Below are positions 28,611 through 37,205 of a stretch of 47,631 bases of DNA, in pieces. Made by a program: the position numbers and the translations under genes. Source of the DNA: an uncultured Thermogutta sp. (lineage in GTDB: Bacteria; Planctomycetota; Planctomycetia; Pirellulales; Thermoguttaceae). The stretch spans positions 1-47,631 of the forward strand of contig CAKZMM010000047.1 in the NCBI GenBank assembly GCA_937128505.1. The letters run 5' to 3'. The notes below the pieces were generated by a model. The model did no database searches. It was not told the origin of the DNA and worked only from the letters and a program-made list of their open reading frames with translations. How positions within the stretch are numbered: the first letter of the stretch is position 1; the number at the start of each line of letters is the position of its first letter.

Positions 28611-29663
28611 TTGAACGGCTTTGCTGCGCGAATCGGCCTAACTTCTGTTGTTCTGCTGGTATTACTGCGGATAAGCATCGGCTGGCACTTTCTTTATGAG
28701 GGTGTTTGGAAGCTGGTGCAGCCGGATTTCTCCGCGGAATCCTACCTGCTGGTGGCCAAGGGTCCGCTAGCGCCGATGTTTTATGCCATGGTTCCGGATT
28801 TGTACGGGCGTCAACGGCTGCAATCAATGTCAGCAAAGGGGACCGGCGATTCTGAGATTTCCGCGGAATGTTACCTAACGGCTTGGCGGTCTTTCAAGGA
28901 CGAAGCCGTGAAATTTTACGCGATGGATGAAACTCAGCAGAAGGCCGCCGATGCATTGCTGAGTCAATACGAAACATCACTGAAGGAATACCTCCGGGAT
29001 CATGGGTCGGCAATCCGCGGTTATTTCACCAGCTTGGAGCTTTTCGAGGCCCGCGAACGCGCTGGAACCAACGGCGCGATCCATGAGCAAGAGCGTTTGT
29101 GGCAGGAGCAGCGAAAACTTTGGGCCGAGGTGCGACAGTGGCTCGATGAGCTCGACGGCATGGGACGTGATTTTCAGGCGGGGATTTGGGCCCTACTGAA
29201 CGAAGATCAGCAACAAAAAGGCTTACTGCGGCGGCCTGTGCATACGGCAGGGTTGCTGCCGATTCGTCTGCCTTTCGCTCAAACGTGGATGGAGTTGATC
29301 AATTTTTCGGTCAGTTGGGGGCTGACGGCTATTGGCATCTGTTTGATTGCCGGGCTATTCACGCGATTGGCGGCTTTGGGCGGGGCGGCGTTCTTGACTT
29401 TCATCATCATGACTCAGCCCCATTTGCCGAATATCTACCCATTGCCGCCCGAGGTGGTGGGCCACTTCTTGTTTGTGGATAAGAACTTCGTTGAGCTCGT
29501 GGCCCTGTTGGTGTTGGCAAGCACGGCCGTGGGGCAGTGGGGAGGCCTGGATTTCTTCGTGTACTGGTGGGTAGGCCGCCCGATTTTGCGTTGGATCGGT
29601 TGGGTTTCGGACGAGGCCCCAGTTCACCTGCACGCGGCGGATGCTGCTGCCCGAGTAAAATGA
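28611..29663 (+). CDS. DoxX-like integral membrane protein with large soluble insert
   Basis: The protein has 350 residues from a TTG at 28611 with GAAGGAG six bases upstream; the TTG at 28590 lies before that site. The first helix, VVLLVLLRISIGWHFLYEGVWKL, is the typical DoxX start. A soluble, charged, probably helical and coiled-coil insert of about 180 residues follows (to about 220). Three more hydrophobic helices come near the C-terminus, including AIGICLIAGLFTRLAALGGAAFL and the conserved LPPEVVGHFLFVDKNFVEL. DoxX proteins are small quinone-linked or redox-associated membrane proteins; the long insert is a planctomycete-type elaboration and its role is unknown. Two exported oxidoreductase genes follow on the same strand. 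Confidence 0.8.
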   Translation: MNGFAARIGLTSVVLLVLLRISIGWHFLYEGVWKLVQPDFSAESYLLVAKGPLAPMFYAMVPDLYGRQRLQSMSAKGTGDSEISAECYLTAWRSFKDEAVKFYAMDETQQKAADALLSQYETSLKEYLRDHGSAIRGYFTSLELFEARERAGTNGAIHEQERLWQEQRKLWAEVRQWLDELDGMGRDFQAGIWALLNEDQQQKGLLRRPVHTAGLLPIRLPFAQTWMELINFSVSWGLTAIGICLIAGLFTRLAALGGAAFLTFIIMTQPHLPNIYPLPPEVVGHFLFVDKNFVELVALLVLASTAVGQWGGLDFFVYWWVGRPILRWIGWVSDEAPVHLHAADAAARVK

Positions 29664-29972
29664 TGTAGCTACCTGCAATCACACCCAATTGGTGCAGTGT
29701 GCGAGACTTGGCGCGAACCTACAAAATCAGCATCGTGAAAGCGGGGTGATTTTTATCCACAGCGGGCTTTGAAGTGAATAGATCGGTGTAATGGGCGTAC
29801 AAATGCTTACCGCTGAGGTTGGGGAATCACGCTTCCGGGATAGATGCGATCAACTGGGTCGCGTGGTTAGGGTGTGGTTAAGGTGTGGCAAAATTAGCGA
29901 TCATTTAGTTGCGAAAGATTCACCAAGGAACCTCGCGTAACAGGTTCACGAAGGTCGCTTTAGGAGTTTGAT
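29664..29972. other. Short gene-free spacer
   Basis: About 310 nt with a small GTGTGGTTAAG-type duplication near 29865-29890. Nothing else is recognised. Confidence 0.5.
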
Positions 29973-31667
29973 ATGATGCACGAAGTTTGGGAGCCGCGAA
30001 ACGATTTCTCCCGACGCGATTTCATTAAAGGTGGGCTGACCGCGGCTTTGGTCTCGGGCGGAAGCTTGGGGGCTTTCTATTTTGGATACGAGGCCACGTT
30101 GAGCCGCCCGGTACGGGTGGGGGTATTGGGAACGGGGGATGAGGGATCGGTTTTGATTGGGTCGATCAATCCGGAATATATTGAGGTGCAGGCGATAGCG
30201 GATGTGCGGCCATACAACATACATCGGGCCTTTCATGGGGATTGGTACAGCGAGGCGGCATGGAAGGCTCGTCCGGGGTTGCTAGCGAAGTATGGGTGGA
30301 AGACGGAGTCGGAAGCCCGGCGTCATGTGCGGGTGTATGGGGATTATCGGGAGTTACTGGAGGGGGAGCGAGGACGGATCGAGGGGGTGATTATAGCGTT
30401 GCCGTTATTTTTGCATGCTCCGGCGGCGATTGCGGCGATGAAGGCGGGGTTGCATGTATTGACGGAGAAGCTGATGGGGCACACGGTGGCCCAGTGTAAA
30501 GAGATGGCACGGGCGGCAAAGCTGGCGGGTAAGCACTTGGCCACAGGGCATCAGCGTCACTACAACATCCTGTATGCCGAAGCGGTGGACACGATCCGCC
30601 GCGGTTTGCTCGGGGACATTCATTTCATCCGTGGTCAGTGGCATCGGGGGAATTTGCCGGGCAACGATAGCTGGCAACCACCCATGCCAAAGGGGATCAA
30701 GCCTCAAGATCCTTTGGCCGATTCGCTGCAGCGGCAACTGCGGAGCTGGCGGGAAAAGCTTAAAGCAGCAAGGGGGCGGGAAATCGAGCTTTGGCGAAAG
30801 CGGGTGGCCCAGCTTGAGGCTCAAATCCGCGACGAAGTGCTGAAGGATTCCGCCGAAAAATTCGGTTACGAGTCGAAAGTTTACAAGGATGCCCAGGGGA
30901 ATGCTCTCTGGGAAAGACCGGCTGCTGAGGAGCTGATCCGGTGGCGGCTTTGGGATCGCACTGGGGCTGGCTTGATGGCGGAGCTGGGAAGCCATCAGCT
31001 CGATGCTGCCAGCATCTTTATCGCGGCAACTCACGGGGGAGAAAAGCAGTATCCCTTGCAGGTGGTGGCCGCGGCTAATCGACCCATTTTCGGTGCGGAT
31101 CGCGATGTGGAAAGCCATGTGGCTTGCGTGATCGATTTTCCGGCGCCGGGGTACGACCCTCGCGATCCGATTGCGGAACTTAAGCGAATTTCGGTCCAAT
31201 ACGCCTCGATTAACGGCAATGGCTTCGGCGGTTACGGCGAGATCGTTTTCGGAACAAAAGGGACGTTGATCCTCGAGCGGGAGCAGGTGAAACGGCTTTA
31301 TTTGGACTCAGGCGGCACAACGGTAACCGCTACCGCCGGAGGGGGCCCTGCCCTAGATACCCTTGCCACCGCTCCGCAACAGGCGGCTGCCGGCGGGATG
31401 ATGGGGCAAATGGCCGAAGTCAGCCGGGGCTATCGTGAAGAGTTGGAGCATTGGGCCTGGTGTATTCGCCGAAACCCGGATCTAGCCGATCCGGAGATCC
31501 AGCCGAAATGTCACCCGAAGGTGGCTTTGGCCGATGCGGTCATCGCTTTAGTCACCAACATGGCAGCTAGGCAAGGCACGAGTATTAAGTTCAAGAAAGA
31601 GTGGTTCGATCCCAATCGGGATGAAACACCGGAGGGTACGGTACCCGACATTTCACGATACGCGTAG
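29973..31667 (+). CDS. Exported Gfo/Idh/MocA oxidoreductase, paralogue 1
   Basis: The protein has 564 residues. A twin-arginine signal FSRRDFIKGG (12-21) leads a hydrophobic segment to about residue 38. The NAD-binding motif is GTGDEG at 53-58. The family EKP motif is replaced by EKL (165-167). After GHQRHYNILY comes WHRGNLPGNDSWQPP. Then a highly charged, probably coiled-coil insertion (about 250-293) precedes the C-terminal domain with EELIRWRLWDRTGAGLM and GSHQLDAAS. It is probably a periplasmic sugar oxidoreductase; substrate unknown. Residues 46-192 are encoded by a 440-bp block identical in DNA to the next gene, with a distinct codon style (11 of 15 Gly codons are GGG, none GGC). Confidence 0.9.
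   Translation: MMHEVWEPRNDFSRRDFIKGGLTAALVSGGSLGAFYFGYEATLSRPVRVGVLGTGDEGSVLIGSINPEYIEVQAIADVRPYNIHRAFHGDWYSEAAWKARPGLLAKYGWKTESEARRHVRVYGDYRELLEGERGRIEGVIIALPLFLHAPAAIAAMKAGLHVLTEKLMGHTVAQCKEMARAAKLAGKHLATGHQRHYNILYAEAVDTIRRGLLGDIHFIRGQWHRGNLPGNDSWQPPMPKGIKPQDPLADSLQRQLRSWREKLKAARGREIELWRKRVAQLEAQIRDEVLKDSAEKFGYESKVYKDAQGNALWERPAAEELIRWRLWDRTGAGLMAELGSHQLDAASIFIAATHGGEKQYPLQVVAAANRPIFGADRDVESHVACVIDFPAPGYDPRDPIAELKRISVQYASINGNGFGGYGEIVFGTKGTLILEREQVKRLYLDSGGTTVTATAGGGPALDTLATAPQQAAAGGMMGQMAEVSRGYREELEHWAWCIRRNPDLADPEIQPKCHPKVALADAVIALVTNMAARQGTSIKFKKEWFDPNRDETPEGTVPDISRYA
30108..30547 (+). repeat. 440-bp block identical to 32575-33014
   Basis: Base-by-base comparison shows no difference from the block in the next paralogue, at a constant offset of 2467 nt. 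Identity stops abruptly at both ends. A second identical 48-bp block follows at 30636-30683 (partner 33103-33150) in the same register. It covers the Rossmann NAD-binding domain. Confidence 0.97.
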
Positions 31668-32406
31668 TCTTTCCGGATATCCCTTCGTTTTTCTGATATT
31701 CGTTTCAAATACTCGGCGAGAGGACGGAAAGTGATTCTTGAGAATCTCGTGATTCTTGAGAATCTCGGAGGATAAAGAAAAGCGACTCTTAAGAATTTTT
31801 AGGGATAAAGATTTTTAGGGATAAAGAAGGAAGAATTTTTTGGGGACAGAGAAATAAGAATTTTTGGAGGGTAAAGAAATAAGAATTTTCGGAGCATAAA
31901 AAGATAAGAATTTTCGAATGAGAATTCTCGGAGGATCAAGCAAGAACGAAGACAACGAAAAGAAGTGACCGGTCGCGGAGGCTAAGAAAAAGGAAATGGG
32001 CTGGAGCACAGACCGACCAGTTTGGATGGGCGCCCAAATCTCGCGCGATGAGTGCAATCTCTCCATCGATCAATTCAATCGAACAATTAATGGATGCATA
32101 TTGCGACGCGAAAAGTTGGTTGCTCAATCGATTCAACCTACGGGATACTGAAGGTGGAATAATCGTAGCTTACGGCGTAGGGATCGTAGTTTATCCCCGA
32201 GTGGGGCCGGACTCTCAGAGCGACCCATAGAGTAGCTCCCTACGTCGAGTAGTTCCTTAGCGCGGAAATTAGGGAGATATGAAAGGGCAGAGGACTGCCA
32301 AATAGGGGACAAATAAGGAAATAGATAGACTAAGCGGAAAAGCACAGTGGAGCAAAGCTCACTGGCGAACGACAAGTGAAAAGTTCCTTTGCGGGGGTTG
32401 CTGGTG
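31668..32406. other. Gene-free spacer dominated by tandem repeats
   Basis: About 740 nt between the two paralogues. The first 270 nt are almost all short tandem repeats; the remainder shows no gene. Confidence 0.6.
31731..31935. repeat. Purine-rich compound tandem-repeat array
   Basis: Three repeat systems follow one another. GTGATTCTTGAGAATCTC is exactly duplicated (31731-31766). ATTTTTAGGGATAAAG is exactly duplicated (31795-31826). A 25-nt unit beginning AAGAATTTT and carrying GGAG(G)-rich and AAAGAAAT segments recurs at 31831, 31856, 31881 and 31906. All share a related A/G-rich theme, suggesting stepwise expansion from one ancestral unit. Confidence 0.9.
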
Positions 32407-34140
32407 ATGGATTTGACGTCTGAACATAGGACGATCGGTAAGCAGAATTTTGCCGCGGCGGTTGCTAGCCCGCTCGTTCGGCGTGATTTCTTGTTGGGGG
32501 CGGTGCGGCAAGGGCTGAGTTCCGGGCGCGGTTTGGGGGTTTATTACTTCGGCTATGAACCCAACATCGAAAAGCCGGTACGGGTGGGGGTATTGGGAAC
32601 GGGGGATGAGGGATCGGTTTTGATTGGGTCGATCAATCCGGAATATATTGAGGTGCAGGCGATAGCGGATGTGCGGCCATACAACATACATCGGGCCTTT
32701 CATGGGGATTGGTACAGCGAGGCGGCATGGAAGGCTCGTCCGGGGTTGCTAGCGAAGTATGGGTGGAAGACGGAGTCGGAAGCCCGGCGTCATGTGCGGG
32801 TGTATGGGGATTATCGGGAGTTACTGGAGGGGGAGCGAGGACGGATCGAGGGGGTGATTATAGCGTTGCCGTTATTTTTGCATGCTCCGGCGGCGATTGC
32901 GGCGATGAAGGCGGGGTTGCATGTATTGACGGAGAAGCTGATGGGGCACACGGTGGCCCAGTGTAAAGAGATGGCACGGGCGGCAAAGCTGGCGGGTAAG
33001 CACTTGGCCACAGGTCATCAACGTCACTATAGCATCCTGTATGACAACGCCCTGGAATTAGTCCGCAGAGGGCTGATTGGGTCTTTGCACTATATTCGGG
33101 CGCAGTGGCATCGGGGGAATTTGCCGGGCAACGATAGCTGGCAACCACCCTTACCGCGGGGGGCTAAACCGGACGATGCTTTGGCGGGCACCCTGGAGCG
33201 GGAATTGGCGGCGTGGGAAAAAAGGCTGGCTGAGCTCAGGAATAATCCAAAATCATCTCCGACCGAAATAGAGCTTTGGGAAAAACGGGTTGCTCAGAAA
33301 CGGGCACAGCTGGACGACGAGTTGGTCGCCGAATCGGTCAAGAATTGGGGCTACGAGGATGCGGTGATTGCCGGGCAGTATCGTCGCCCGGCTATCGAGG
33401 AACTCATCCGGTGGCGGTTATGGCAGCGGACCGGTGGGGGATTAATGGCTGAGTTGGGGAGCCATCAATTAGATGCTGCCAGCCTGTTTATCGCTGCGGC
33501 TCATGGCGGTGTGAAGCAAAAGCCTTTGAGTGTGGCTGCTTTGGCCAATCGGCCGCTTTTCCCGCCCGATCGGGAAGTGGAAGATCATATCTACTGCATT
33601 TTTGAGTTCCCGGCACCCGGGTACGACGAAAACTCGGAGGTCGACCGTCTGAAACGAATTACCGTGGCCTATTCTTCAATCAACGGCAACGGTTGGGGAG
33701 GATACGGCGAAACGGTCTTCGGGACGGAAGGCACTTTGATTCTCGAACGCGAGAGCGAGGCTTCGCTGTATCGGACGCACGAAGTGGGCAGTTATGTTGA
33801 GATCCGAGGGACACCGGAAAAACCAAAGTTGGAAATCGTGGACATGCCGGATGAACCTTCGGTGGTTATCGGCCAACACGCCTTGCTGGAGGTGACCCGC
33901 GGCTATACGGAACAGCTCGAGCATTGGGCTTGGTGCATTCGGCGGAATCCGACGGCTTCGGACCCGGATGTTCGCCCGCGGTGTCATCCGGAGGTTGCCT
34001 TGGGGGATGCGGTCATCGCGCTAACGGCCAACTTGGCGGCTCGGCGGGGAGAGAGGATCGATTTCGATCCGGCTTGGTTCGAGCCGGATCTAGATCGAAC
34101 TCCGGAGGGAATTGCTCCCGATTTAGCGCGTTACGCATGA
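32407..34140 (+). CDS. Exported Gfo/Idh/MocA oxidoreductase, paralogue 2
   Basis: The protein has 577 residues from the ATG at 32407; a TTG at 32389 is possible. It is a close paralogue of the gene before it, with the same domain order: twin-arginine region, NAD-binding domain encoded by the shared 440-bp block, EKL in place of EKP, a charged coiled-coil-like insert (about 260-312) and the C-terminal GSHQLDAAS domain. Its leader VRRDFLLGAVRQGLSSGRG aligns with paralogue 1 but has Arg and Gln within what should be the hydrophobic core, so export may be weakened or lost. Outside the identical block the two genes differ at many synonymous sites. It is probably a sugar oxidoreductase of unknown substrate. 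Confidence 0.9.
   Translation: MDLTSEHRTIGKQNFAAAVASPLVRRDFLLGAVRQGLSSGRGLGVYYFGYEPNIEKPVRVGVLGTGDEGSVLIGSINPEYIEVQAIADVRPYNIHRAFHGDWYSEAAWKARPGLLAKYGWKTESEARRHVRVYGDYRELLEGERGRIEGVIIALPLFLHAPAAIAAMKAGLHVLTEKLMGHTVAQCKEMARAAKLAGKHLATGHQRHYSILYDNALELVRRGLIGSLHYIRAQWHRGNLPGNDSWQPPLPRGAKPDDALAGTLERELAAWEKRLAELRNNPKSSPTEIELWEKRVAQKRAQLDDELVAESVKNWGYEDAVIAGQYRRPAIEELIRWRLWQRTGGGLMAELGSHQLDAASLFIAAAHGGVKQKPLSVAALANRPLFPPDREVEDHIYCIFEFPAPGYDENSEVDRLKRITVAYSSINGNGWGGYGETVFGTEGTLILERESEASLYRTHEVGSYVEIRGTPEKPKLEIVDMPDEPSVVIGQHALLEVTRGYTEQLEHWAWCIRRNPTASDPDVRPRCHPEVALGDAVIALTANLAARRGERIDFDPAWFEPDLDRTPEGIAPDLARYA
32575..33014 (+). repeat. 440-bp block identical to 30108-30547
   Basis: This is the partner copy of the conversion tract in paralogue 1. 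See that entry for the boundaries and the second 48-bp identical block (33103-33150 here). Confidence 0.97.
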
Positions 34141-34536
34141 GCTCTTTCGGTGTCTGCGATCACAATCCGGGAGCCGAATGCGTTTTTTCCCTCGGTATTG
34201 ACGTTTTTTGGTATTGGGAGGCGTCGGCGTCACCGCAGCAATCTCGTTGGGAATGATGTCGTTGGGTACCGCTTGGTAAGCGGCTATGGTGGGAGGATTT
34301 CTTCGTTTCGGGACGTCCGTCATGGGTTGAAGCTTTTGCCCCGGGTAAGCGGTCTGCGGTCCGGGGAACGCTGAGCCGGCAGCACCGTGGGATTATCGAC
34401 CTTTGAGACGTTGCTCCGATTGGCTCAAGGTTGCCGAAAACAATCGGCTTCGTCAAACGAGAAGTTCTTGCAGGCGTTACGTGCATAGTGTGGAAGCGGC
34501 CGAGAATTTGAACGCCAAAAACGGAGGACTGTTGGG
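34141..34536. other. Gene-free spacer before the ThuA-like gene
   Basis: About 400 nt with no recognised gene or structure. Confidence 0.5.
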
Positions 34537-35409
34537 ATGAAACGCCGAGAGTTTGTATGGGCTGGTGCGGCGGCATTCGGGGCTTCGTTTTTCCCCATCG
34601 GTTGGAAGGCGGCGCTTGCCGGGTGGAATCCAGGTCGTAAAAAGGTCCTTTATTTCACGCGAAGTGCGGGATTTGAGCACTCGGTGGTACGTCGTGAAGG
34701 GGACCAACTGAGTCACTCCGAGGTAATTCTCACCGAACTGGGTCAGCGGGCCGGCTTCGATGTGACATGCACCAAAGACGGTCGGGTCTTCGACGAAGAT
34801 CTGGGTCAGTTTGATCTCATTGCGTTTTACACCTCGGGGGATTTAACACGACCCGACAAGCTGGGCACTCCGCCGATGACCGCGGATGGCAAAAAACGAC
34901 TTCTCGATGCCGTGGCGAATGGGAAGGGATTTATCGGTTTCCACGCTGCAACGGATACGTTCCATTCGCGCGGCAGCGAGATCGATCCGTTCATAGCGAT
35001 GATTGGCGGCGAATTCATCGTTCACGGTAGGCAGCAGGAGGCCACTTTGCGGAACACGTCACCGCGCTTCCCGGGTATGGGGAATGTCGGTGAGACTTTG
35101 CGACTTATGGAGGAGTGGTACGCGCTCAAGAATTTTGCCAAGGACCTCCATGTCATTTTCGTCCAAGAGACGGAGGGCATGGTCGACGATTGCTATCAGC
35201 GGCCACCCTTCCCGGCGACCTGGGCCCGGATGCACGGAAAAGGGCGGGTGTGGTACAGCTCGTTGGGGCACCGCGAGGACATCTGGACCAACCCTTTGGT
35301 GCAGGAGATCTTTTTGGGAGCGATCGCTTGGGCCTTGGGAAACGTGGACGCCGACGTTTCGCCCAATATCGATCAGGTTACCCCATTGGCTCATCAATTA
35401 AAGCGGTAA
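34537..35409 (+). CDS. ThuA-like domain protein, exported
   Basis: The protein has 290 residues; the ATG at 34537 follows GGAGG by nine bases. The leader MKRREFVWAGAAAFGASFF is of twin-arginine type. The body is the glutamine-amidotransferase-like ThuA (trehalose-utilisation) fold: KKVLYFTRSAGFEHSVV, FDLIAFYTSGDLT, GKGFIGFHAATDTFHS, then GGEFIVHGRQQEA and GRVWYSSLGHREDIW. In Sinorhizobium ThuA works with the Gfo/Idh/MocA enzyme ThuB on 3-keto-trehalose. The position directly after two exported Gfo/Idh/MocA genes suggests a similar partnership here, outside the cytoplasm. Substrate unproven. Confidence 0.88.
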   Translation: MKRREFVWAGAAAFGASFFPIGWKAALAGWNPGRKKVLYFTRSAGFEHSVVRREGDQLSHSEVILTELGQRAGFDVTCTKDGRVFDEDLGQFDLIAFYTSGDLTRPDKLGTPPMTADGKKRLLDAVANGKGFIGFHAATDTFHSRGSEIDPFIAMIGGEFIVHGRQQEATLRNTSPRFPGMGNVGETLRLMEEWYALKNFAKDLHVIFVQETEGMVDDCYQRPPFPATWARMHGKGRVWYSSLGHREDIWTNPLVQEIFLGAIAWALGNVDADVSPNIDQVTPLAHQLKR

Positions 35410-36069
35410 TCTGGGACTGAGGGCTTGCTCGCATTCGGCCTGTTGCCCGGCGGCCGAAGGGTCCCCGGTTTGCCAACATTGATCATGGGGTATATGGGTG
35501 ATTACGGGGCGGATGCAATCGGGCATGTGTAGTAAGAAGCGGACCTGCATGTGCAGGGAAAGTGGGGGATCGGGTCGCGCCGGTTGCGGAAACCGAGGTA
35601 TCCGCATACCGCAGTGAGGCATGCCCCGATAATAGCCGTAAAAACGTGGGATCTAACGCAAGGGAGACGCAAAGCGATCCTGTTTCCTCTCTGCGAAGGG
35701 GGCAATCCCGGTTGCAGGGGAAGACGTGCGGCAACGCTTTGGTCTCGGCGGTACCGGGGCTCATCAGCTTGGGATACGGGAAGGGCTGGTATCGTCTCGC
35801 TTGGCGTAAGAAGTACGTACGTTTTTTCGACATAAAGAGGGGTTTCCCCAATCTAAAAGCACAAATGGTTGAGCTTTCGTTATTTCGGGGCAAAGACGCG
35901 GGTGCGAATTTGCTTTCGTGGGCGATTGAACCCGATCTGGTGAGAAGGCAGCTCAGGCTTTCATTTCCATGGCTTTGATTTGCATTTGGCCTTAAGTATT
36001 CGCATTGAATCATAGGGCGATTATTTGGATGTGGCCTGATGGGGATCTTGATCTACTAGAGGTAAAGAC
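35410..36069. other. Gene-free spacer
   Basis: About 660 nt. Open frames occur on both strands (for example 35483-36013 minus), but they overlap each other, lack ribosome sites and are low-complexity Arg/Pro/Ser-rich, as expected for chance frames. Confidence 0.5.
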
Positions 36070-37044
36070 ATGAGTGCGCATCTCCGGCGGCTAGTTCAAC
36101 GAATTCATGGCCTCGTGTTTATTTTGGGGGTCATGCAGCTGATCGCGGGGCATGGCCCGAGCGCTTCGGCAGAGCTGCTCTTGGAAGAACAGGAATTCGA
36201 AGAGCTTGTGGCCTCCGGCGCGCAGGCGCAGGTACTCGGTTCCGGATACGGATTTTCCGAAGGACCGGCGGCCGATGCGGAAGGCAATGTGTACTTTTCG
36301 GATGGGCGAAATGACTCCATCTACGTTTGGCGGCCAGATCGGGGGGTAGAACTTTTTGTTGCAGATAGCACTGATGCCAACGGCATGATGTTCAACCACG
36401 CAGGCGAATTACTTGTTTGCGAGGGGGCGGCCTACCGGATAGTCGCCTTCGATATTGAGAGCAAGCAGAAACGCATCTTGGTCGGAGCCGGAGCGCGGCA
36501 ATTCAATGAACCCAACGATTTGGTGATCGACGAGGTCGGTGGAATCTACTTCTCGGATCCCAATTATCGGCATCGCGGTCAGGAAACCATCAAAAAGGAG
36601 ATGGTGTATTACGTGGCCCCGAATGGAAGCGTGACGGTGGTTTCGGAAGTATGCCGGCGCCCCAATGGTGTGCTGCTTTCTGCGGATTCAAAAACCCTAT
36701 GGGTCGCCGACAATGCGGAGCGAGTGATCTACCGGCATCGGGTCTTGGCTCCCGGCAAGCTGGCTGAGGCGGAGCGTTGGCTCGAGCTTGAGGCGCATCC
36801 GGATGGGATGACTCTCGATAGCCTCGGCAACTTGTATATCGCGTGTGGTCGGGCAGGTGTACTGATTTATAGTCCGGGCGGGAAAAAACTGGGGATGATC
36901 GATCAGCGGTTCGGCGTGCCGTATGCCTCGAACTGTTGTTTTGGTGGACCCGAGTTCCGAACCCTTTGTATTACTTCTCGCGATAAGTTCCTCGGCGTGC
37001 CTATGCGGGTAAAGGGTCATCTGCCTTGGCCAGCACGTAAGTAG
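36070..37044 (+). CDS. Secreted SMP-30/gluconolactonase-type lactonase
   Basis: The protein has 324 residues; the ATG at 36070 has AGAGG seven bases upstream. A signal peptide spans about residues 1-34 (ending SASA-E). The six-bladed propeller shows the expected divalent-metal ligands: E64 (FSEGPA), N149 (NEPNDL), N199 (RRPNGV) and D245 (HPDGM). Family members hydrolyse sugar lactones such as gluconolactone. A secreted lactonase fits oxidation of sugars to lactones by the exported dehydrogenases encoded upstream. Specificity is not readable from the sequence. Confidence 0.9.
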   Translation: MSAHLRRLVQRIHGLVFILGVMQLIAGHGPSASAELLLEEQEFEELVASGAQAQVLGSGYGFSEGPAADAEGNVYFSDGRNDSIYVWRPDRGVELFVADSTDANGMMFNHAGELLVCEGAAYRIVAFDIESKQKRILVGAGARQFNEPNDLVIDEVGGIYFSDPNYRHRGQETIKKEMVYYVAPNGSVTVVSEVCRRPNGVLLSADSKTLWVADNAERVIYRHRVLAPGKLAEAERWLELEAHPDGMTLDSLGNLYIACGRAGVLIYSPGGKKLGMIDQRFGVPYASNCCFGGPEFRTLCITSRDKFLGVPMRVKGHLPWPARK

Positions 37045-37205
37045 TTCAAAAGACCCCGGCAAAATTTGCTGCGCGGCTGCGGCTTGCCTGGAATTCTGCC
37101 AATGGGCACCGCGCGGCGGAGTGTGGAACTCACTGCGGCGCTCCCTGGTTGCGATTCGCCTGAAGTTCTACCGATCGAGGAGCGGGCTGGGGGGTCGGCG
37201 CACGG

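Noticed and set aside
35483-36013. 176-residue minus-strand frame
   Set aside because: Low-complexity, overlapped by plus-strand frames of similar quality, and without a ribosome site.
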